DNA of 15,335 bases from Brachionus koreanus (Eukaryota; Rotifera; Eurotatoria; Ploima; Brachionidae), in assembly GCA_016987375.1 (NCBI GenBank), contig PJRA01000493.1:1259819-1275153 (forward strand). Direction: 5' to 3'. Positions 10,494 to 15,335 of this stretch are shown here, piece by piece; within the stretch, counting starts at the first letter, position 1, and each line of letters opens with the position of its first letter. Under the pieces are notes generated by a model. That model did no database searches. It was given only the letters and a program-made list of their open reading frames with translations, and was not told where the DNA came from. The position numbers and the translations under genes are program-made.

Positions 10494-10566
10494 TTCATAT
10501 CAAAATTGTCCTTATAAAAAAATAGTTTTCAAAATTAATTTCTAAAGAATAAAATCTCCAAAATAT

Positions 10567-10951
10567 TCAATTCAGTGCCACAGGATCATTCCACATGCTA
10601 AATAAAACTAGCAAATTAATTCGTATAAAATTTGAATAAATCTTTACCTCATAAAATATTTAGGATTGTCGCAGTGCTTTTCTAAAATTTCTTTCACAAT
10701 CTTTGGTGGATTAAGTTCATGTCTTTGGGCCCAATTCCATCTATCTATCCTTTTTACATCTTTAAAATTCACTTAATTTTATTATTTTAAATCAAAATAA
10801 TAAAATTACTGAAGCATGGACCAAATTTTAAGTCCAAATCGAACTTCTTAAGAATTTCTAACTCAATATCAATATGCTCTTGCTCTTCTTTTTCTTTTTT
10901 AATCGGAGATGAATTTGGTGATTTATTTCGGGAACTTTGCTTTGGACTCAT
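10567..10951 (-). CDS. POLD4: DNA polymerase delta subunit 4 (p12) homolog, three exons
   Basis: Exons on the minus strand are 10951-10810, 10759-10648 and 10597-10567, separated by two 50-bp GT-AG introns, giving a 94-residue protein that ends in TGA at 10569-10567. The family core is clear: ELEILKKFDLDLKFGPC (residues 30-46), then the sequence crosses the first intron to VKRIDRW and continues RHELNPP-KIVKEIL. The last exon adds SMW before the stop, aligning with the S-L-W near the end of the vertebrate protein. The spacing from GPC to R-W is exactly that of the family, which supports the splice choice. POLD4 is the smallest subunit of the replicative polymerase delta and stabilises the complex in the nucleus. 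The N-terminus (MSPKQSSRNKSPNSSPIKKE) is basic and serine-rich, and I see no PCNA-binding motif in it. The vertebrate protein is about 107 residues, so this is near full length. The third exon is short and less certain than the first two. Confidence 0.82.
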
Positions 10952-11678
10952 TTAAAACTTCAATTAAAAATTACTAGTTGCTTATGATAATAAATTTTCA
11001 ATATATGTTGTTAGGCCTAATATCAAAATAGGCTATATGCCTTGCTATTACTTATTATTATGTAACTCATTCAAATCAAACCTAAATTAATTCAAAAAAA
11101 TATCTTCAAGATTCTCAATTCTGAAAATCAATTTTAGTATACTATAGAGCCATGATTCTCAAGGAAGCTATAATTGTTTTATTGTTATATATGCAATTTT
11201 TGGCTTTGTATTGCACAATCTTCAAATTCCTAATATTTAAGTCATTAAAATCCAAAATTTCTTTCACTTACATTACACGATTTTTTAGGAATTTTTTTTC
11301 CTCTTTTTGACACAAATTTTTGGGTTTTAAATTCGAAAACAAAGAAAAGTGAGCTGAAAATTCGGCTAAGAATTTTATCAGTTTTTTTTTTAACAAAAAT
11401 AGTCTACTTGGACCTGCACGTTAATCAAAGAACTTAAGTACTTAGATTAAATAAATATTTCTATTTAAAATTAGGATTGGTGTTGCAAATTTAAAAAAGA
11501 AAATAAAATGATTTTTTTAATAGATTAATAATTTATTTTTTTATTTCAAAATAAAAAAGTCCATTTGAGATATTTGAATTTTACAAAAAAAAAAGATAAC
11601 CAGAAAATTATATTATCAAGTGATTATCGAGTTTGTAAAAAGGCGTTTTTTATGATATTTCTTTTTTGACATTTTATT

Positions 11679-11711
11679 AATAAATACAATTAATAATTAA
11701 TTGTATTTATT
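11679..11711. repeat. Perfect palindrome, 16-bp arms with a 1-bp spacer
   Basis: AATAAATACAATTAAT at 11679-11694 is the exact reverse complement of 11696-11711, with a single A between. It would form a hairpin or cruciform. All but four of the 32 arm bases are A or T, so it may be a chance or slippage product in this background, or the remnant of a small foldback element. Confidence 0.7.
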
Positions 11712-12071
11712 GATTAAATTTTAACTTTTTTTACTCTAAGGTTATAAAAAATCTTGTCATTTATTAAATCTCTTAATAAATAAATGGTAAAACAACAGAT
11801 ACCATGGTAGAGACAAACATAAATAAAAGAATTATTTTTTTTAGCTTGAAATCGATTAAACCAATTTTTAAATAAAATAGAGTGTCAAAAAATTTTCTGA
11901 GAAATTTTAATAAATTACAAATTAATAAATATCGGACTTTAATTGTAAAACTTTTTCATAAAAAAGAGAGAATTAAAGATATAGCTTATATAATATAAAA
12001 ATAATAAACATTATTTGGTATGATTCAACAAGATCAATAAATTAATTATTTATTTATTAAAAATATAATTT

Positions 12072-12120
12072 AGGGCGGGTCCCAATGGCTTGTCCGAATG
12101 GCTTACGCCTTCGTTTAAAC
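12072..12120 (+). other. GC-richer island with direct repeat and tRNA-like A box (possible SINE remnant)
   Basis: In very AT-rich surroundings this stretch contains GGGCGGGTCCC, then AATGGCTT twice (12084-12091 and 12097-12104), and ACGCC. TGTCCGAATGG at 12090-12100 resembles the A box of serine/leucine tRNAs (TGGCCGAGTGG), and GTTTAAACCC near 12112-12121 weakly resembles a B box, but the spacing is too short for a tRNA. An A-run follows at 12143-12153. It may be a decayed tRNA-derived SINE. Confidence 0.3.
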
Positions 12121-12405
12121 CCAATTGTTACAAGAAATTGATAAAAAAAAAAATTATAATTTTATTTATTTTCAAAAAAATTACGCCATATTCGGCGATC
12201 AAAAATATTAAATTATAAAAGAAATTCGTCCAATATAAAAAAAAAATATTTTTCAATCATACCATTAAATTTACATGCTTATAAAAAAGATAGATTTACA
12301 TAATTTGTATTATACTTAATTATTATTTTTATGAGTATTTAATTTTTTCTGTTTTTTTTTTAGTAATATGATCCCGTATTAAGCGAAAGAATTCATCTAA
12401 ATTAA

Positions 12406-12576
12406 CTTAAATGTTCGTGTTGGAACTGGTTTAAAAAAACAACTACTGCTGTCTCATTATCGCCTGTTGATATAGACAATTGCTTAGACTATGAACCAAA
12501 AATAGCAAAATTTTTGATTGAATTTAGTCATAAGCAAAGAAATCTTGGTTTAGAAAACTGTAAAATTTACAATTAA
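12406..12576 (+). pseudogene. Possible orphan coding fragment, unknown product
   Basis: A frame open from just after a TAA (12403-12405) to the TAA at 12574-12576 encodes 56 residues without an ATG. The segment CLDYEPKIAKFLIEF and the following SHKQRNLGLENCKIYN have a balanced composition unlike the poly-N/K/I/F translations of the surrounding AT-rich DNA. An AATAAA overlaps the region just after the stop. It could be a terminal exon of a gene whose other exons I cannot place, or a relic. I do not recognise it. Confidence 0.22.
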
Positions 12577-13057
12577 ATAAATCTCGTATCTAATGGAATC
12601 TGATGATTTAATTTGTAGTTTGTATAAACTACTTTAAGTTGATTTCTGTATTGGGTGAAGATATTCAGTCTCAAGATTGAGGTATTTGTCAAATTTGAAT
12701 TCAATTGATTTGAGAATTTTTTATTTTTTTTATTCTTTTTTCAATAATTTAATTAAATATTTTTAAAAATTTTTATAATATATTTAGTAATAATATAATT
12801 AGATCATTATTAAATTTTATTTTCTAAAATTATTTTTTTTGTCCATGGGATTTAAATTTTGATAAATAAATAAAAATTCCCAATTTTTAACAGAATGTTA
12901 TTTATTTATGTGTCATTTATTCAATATTTATTCAAATAAACTAAACTTAGTTATATAAGCTTTGAAATAATTTTTCTGTTTTAATTAAGATTTTAATATG
13001 TTTGAGATATCTTTGAAGATGAATTATCAATAAATTTTTTAAAAAATTTTTTTTAAT

Positions 13058-13065
13058 GCCTAAAT
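13058..13065. repeat. Candidate left target-site duplication of the foldback element
   Basis: GCCTAAAT directly before TAGTGTTGGG corresponds to GCCTTTAT directly after CCCAACACTA (13565-13572), with six of eight bases matching. An 8-bp duplication is what hAT-superfamily transposons leave. The two mismatches weaken the case. Confidence 0.4.
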
Positions 13066-13564
13066 TAGTGTTGGGGGTCGGCTTAGAAGCCACGTGTACG
13101 GCCAAAAAAAAATACTGAGACAGAGGCCTGTCGATTAAACGGTCCAAAATAAAAATTAGTTAGATGTTTAAAAAAAATTTATAGCCATTAAAGAGTTATA
13201 TTTTTATTTATCTTATATTTTATATTAGATAATTTTTTGATAATAATGTTTTAGATATTTTTTAATACTATTAATAGATATAATTTCAAACTTTGATCAA
13301 ATAAAAAAAATTTATTTATTAAATGTCTAAATTATATATAAATTAAAGATTTTTAAAAAATATCTAAAACACTATTATCAATAATATATAATATAAAAAT
13401 ATAACTCTTAATGCCTATAATTTTTTTTTAAACATCAAACTAAATTTTTATTTTAGATATATGTCGGCCGGCCACCACGGACGGTCTAAAATGCGGCCGT
13501 TAAATTCACGGCCAAAAAAGACTGTATATACAGGCCGGCCAAAGTTGACCGTTACCCAACACTA
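13066..13564. mobile_element. Foldback (long terminal inverted repeat) non-autonomous DNA transposon, 499 bp
   Basis: The left end TAGTGTTGGG is the exact reverse complement of the right end CCCAACACTA. Inside, the arms continue as imperfect inverted repeats for about 200 bases: the left arm has CCAAAATAAAAATTAGTTAGATG... and the reverse complement of the right arm has CTAAAATAAAAATTTAGTTTGATG..., and both go on through matching TAAAAAAAAT, GCATTAA/GCCATTAAA, GAGTTATATTTTTAT and GTTTTAGATATTTTTTA segments. The outer parts of both arms are GC-rich (GGCCGGCC twice in the right arm at 13463-13540, GGTCGGC and CGGCC in the left), unlike the host DNA. The loop is near 13290-13340. There is no transposase, so it would depend on an enzyme in trans. 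The superfamily is unproven. Confidence 0.72.
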
Positions 13565-13731
13565 GCCTTTATTATTACTTTTTTAGTGAATCAGCTTTAT
13601 TTTTAAAAATTTAAATTATTTCTATCATTAAAATCCAATTGTTTTGGTAATTTATTTAGTTTAGATTTAAATCGATAATTTTAATGATAAAAAAAGTAGT
13701 GGATTAAATTATGATTTGAAAATTCTAAAAT

Positions 13732-14556
13732 TCAAAAAGCTTCATTCCATGAAGGTCTCAATATCATTTCTGAGTCTGAACGAAAACTTTGATTAAGATT
13801 TTGATAAAAATGACCGTCAATATATTTTTCCAAGTTTGTTTTGTTTCTTTGGGAATATTTTCCATTTCTATCACTTAATATAAAACTTTTTTCGAATTGA
13901 TGATTACTATGCTCGCTGAAGCTATGATCCGCCTAAAATTTTATTAATTATTTTATATTTCAAAAAATTTTTATTCACAAAAATTGTTAGTAAAAAATAA
14001 AACTCTAAATTTTGCAAGGTTTAAAAATGTAGATTTGATGGAAAAATAAAATATAATTAATACAAAAACAACTAGCTAATAACATATGTATTATCATTTA
14101 CCTTAATACTCTGTGGCCTTAGATTAGAAGGCTTCAAAATAATGTTTTCTTTAACATTTAAGTAATTTTATTGAAAACCATTTACTTCGTGGTCCGGTGG
14201 GATTCCAAACTTTTCATAATATCTTCGGTTATGCATCAAACATGGACATCTTTTATATCCATCGTAGCTATTGTGCACTGATTCATTAGAAGCAAATTTT
14301 AATTTGAATCTATGAGGTGCTTGCTTTTCGGTCTTGTAAAAAAATTACTCTTTCTAATTTATAAATTTAATTAAATAATACTTACAACTAAGGAAGGAAA
14401 TTTGAAATCATTGTTCTTTTTTTCGAACTTTTTTACTTGTGTTTTGTCCAAATTTTTAATGACTGGCAAATAAAATTGATTATTATGATTTTCTCTGTGT
14501 TTTACGGAATTGGATTTACCTATTTTGTGTTCTTGATCAAATTTTACTGGCTCAAT
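13732..14556 (-). CDS. Unrecognised protein, last four exons of a spliced gene (5' end not found)
   Basis: Four minus-strand segments join in one phase-0 frame: 14556-14386 (57 codons), 14332-14186 (49), 14131-14102 (10) and 13932-13732 (66 codons plus TGA). Their introns are GT-AG, 53, 54 and 169 bp. The first visible exon is preceded by a strong acceptor (T-run then ACAG at 14560-14557), so at least one more exon lies upstream. The 182 visible residues are hydrophilic, rich in N, K, H, S and F, with no membrane segment. The most ordered-looking stretch is SYDGYKRCPCLMHNRRYYEK followed by FGIPPDHE. The last exon ends in SEMILRPSWNEAF. Four consistent splice joins and clean frames make a real gene likely. 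I do not recognise the family. The 10-codon exon is the weakest part. Confidence 0.6.
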
Positions 14557-15335
14557 CTGTAAAAAAAATTTAAAGTTTTTAATAATAAATTTTTTCTCTT
14601 TTTCAAAAAACTAATTGTTAAAATTAAAAATAAAATTTTAGATTTTATGATCCAACAATGATGAAGAATACACTTTAAAAATAAAAACACTAGAAGGCTT
14701 TGTGAAATTTAGTACAATAGAACAGAACAGAATGTTAAAAATTCTTATAACTTATAATAGTGCAGCATTCAAAGTTGTTTGACTTTTGGTGCAACTAAGT
14801 ATGTTACAGTTTGTTGCACTTACACAACTAATTAAAAGCATTCAGAAAAAAGTTATTAGCTTTTTTAGCATTTATTTTTATTTTGCACCAAATTTCACAA
14901 AACCCAGTAGAAGTACTATTTGAATTTAGAATTTTTTGTATTTAAATCTTTAAATGATCCCAATATTTGGATGAGTTTGAGAAAGGAAAGTTAATTAGAA
15001 TATGGTGATTACGAAGTTTCATACTTATAAAGAACAGCTCATAGCTGAAAATCTAAAAAAAATAAGTGTATTTTTTTGATAAATTTTTCAATTTTAAAGA
15101 ATTGAAACCTATATTGCATACCGTTTTGTAGATAACTCAAATGTATCAAAGTGTAATTTTGTAATTTTATAGAGATTTTTGTCAATAATAAAACGGGTGA
15201 TGCATAAGTAAATGGACAAAAGTTAAGTTAACTTGCCCGATCATGCAAATGATCAGGGGATCATATATATATTTATTTATAAACTACTAAAAATTAGCTA
15301 TAATATTGCAAAAAAAGATTTTTAAAATGGGACTT
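14557..15335. other. Upstream intron/intergenic region of the unrecognised gene
   Basis: By the strong acceptor at 14557-14558, at least the part nearest 14557 is intron of the minus-strand gene. I could not assign a first exon: short ATG frames on the minus strand (for example beginning near 15024) lack convincing donors. It contains the MITE-like element at 14693-14907. Beyond 14910 the sequence is AT-rich with no supported feature. Confidence 0.4.
14693..14907. mobile_element. MITE-like element with about 25-bp terminal inverted repeats, 215 bp
   Basis: The left end GAAGGCTTTGTGAAATTTAG (14693-14712), continuing TACAA, matches the reverse complement of the right end, CTGGGTTTTGTGAAATTTGG (14907-14888), continuing TGCAA. 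From the fourth base on, 19 of 22 positions agree. The TA dinucleotides at 14691-14692 and 14908-14909 fit a Tc1/mariner-type duplication; alternatively TAGAAG flanks both sides. The interior is itself partly palindromic (GTTGTTTGACTT...GGTGCAAC against GTTGCACTTACACAAC), so the whole unit could fold into a nested hairpin. It has no coding capacity. Confidence 0.55.

Larger units (their letters stand above)
10952..13057. other. AT-rich intergenic region with minor structured patches
   Basis: About 2.1 kb with no gene that can be assigned. It contains a perfect palindrome at 11679-11711, a GC-richer island at about 12072-12120, and a possible orphan coding fragment at 12406-12576, each listed separately. 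The remainder is A/T homopolymer-rich sequence. Confidence 0.5.

Noticed and set aside
10511..10516. TATAAG on the minus strand as a TATA box for the protease
   Set aside because: It is about 120 bases before the ATG with no evidence for the transcription start, and such hexamers are frequent in this AT-rich DNA.
12947..13147. 66-codon minus-strand open frame
   Set aside because: It overlaps the end of the foldback element and has low-complexity composition, with no conserved pattern.
13624..13688. 11-bp inverted repeat ATCATTAAAAT / ATTTTAATGAT
   Set aside because: Short, almost purely A/T, and without flanking duplication; likely chance.
15243..15250. ATGCAAAT (POU octamer) inside a GATCAT...ATGATC inverted repeat
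   Set aside because: A single octamer in AT-rich DNA, not near a known promoter, is expected by chance.

Overview
The window is eukaryotic nuclear DNA, very AT-rich, with sparse compact genes and several transposable elements. The protein-coding genes include a RASSF-like adaptor, a cathepsin L-like protease and a POLD4-like polymerase subunit. Spliced genes have GT-AG introns of only about 49-54 bp, with one of 169 bp. A nearly intact Jockey-type LINE sits among them. Together these suggest a small-genome invertebrate, most likely an arthropod such as a mite, but the species cannot be fixed from the sequence.

Layout, left to right. Positions 2-106 hold the last 34 codons of a second non-LTR retrotransposon (different clade, cut by the window edge). 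Positions 107-2109 are AT-rich non-coding sequence. Positions 2110-2949 (+) carry a single-exon gene for a short N-terminal RASSF-like protein with a Ras-association domain, coiled coil, acidic serine-rich tail and a PDZ-ligand C-terminus. Positions 3589-8050 (+) are a complete Jockey-clade LINE of 4462 bp. It is bounded by a perfect 17-bp target-site duplication (3572-3588 and 8051-8067). Its ORF1 encodes a Gag-like protein with three zinc knuckles. Its ORF2 encodes an endonuclease and reverse transcriptase and is broken by one stop codon and one frameshift.

The right half is coded on the minus strand. A complete four-exon cathepsin L-like protease (329 aa) lies at 10392-9251. Only 175 bp upstream of its ATG is the end of a three-exon gene at 10951-10567 whose 94-aa product matches DNA polymerase delta subunit 4 (POLD4/p12). 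Positions 10952-13057 are mostly empty AT-rich sequence with a 16-bp-arm palindrome, a small GC-richer island and a possible orphan coding fragment. Positions 13066-13564 form a 499-bp foldback (long inverted repeat) element with GC-rich tips and degenerate 8-bp flanking repeats. Positions 14556-13732 hold the last four visible exons of an unrecognised gene. A 215-bp MITE-like element (14693-14907) lies upstream of those exons, probably in an intron.

The genes do not form a pathway. The only functional unit beyond single genes is the LINE, whose two proteins would act together on their own RNA. I saw no CRISPR array, rRNA, confident tRNA or convincing new multi-gene system. The most useful items beyond simple ORF reading are the splice-resolved POLD4 and cathepsin genes, the exact LINE boundaries and lesions, and the two inverted-repeat elements.
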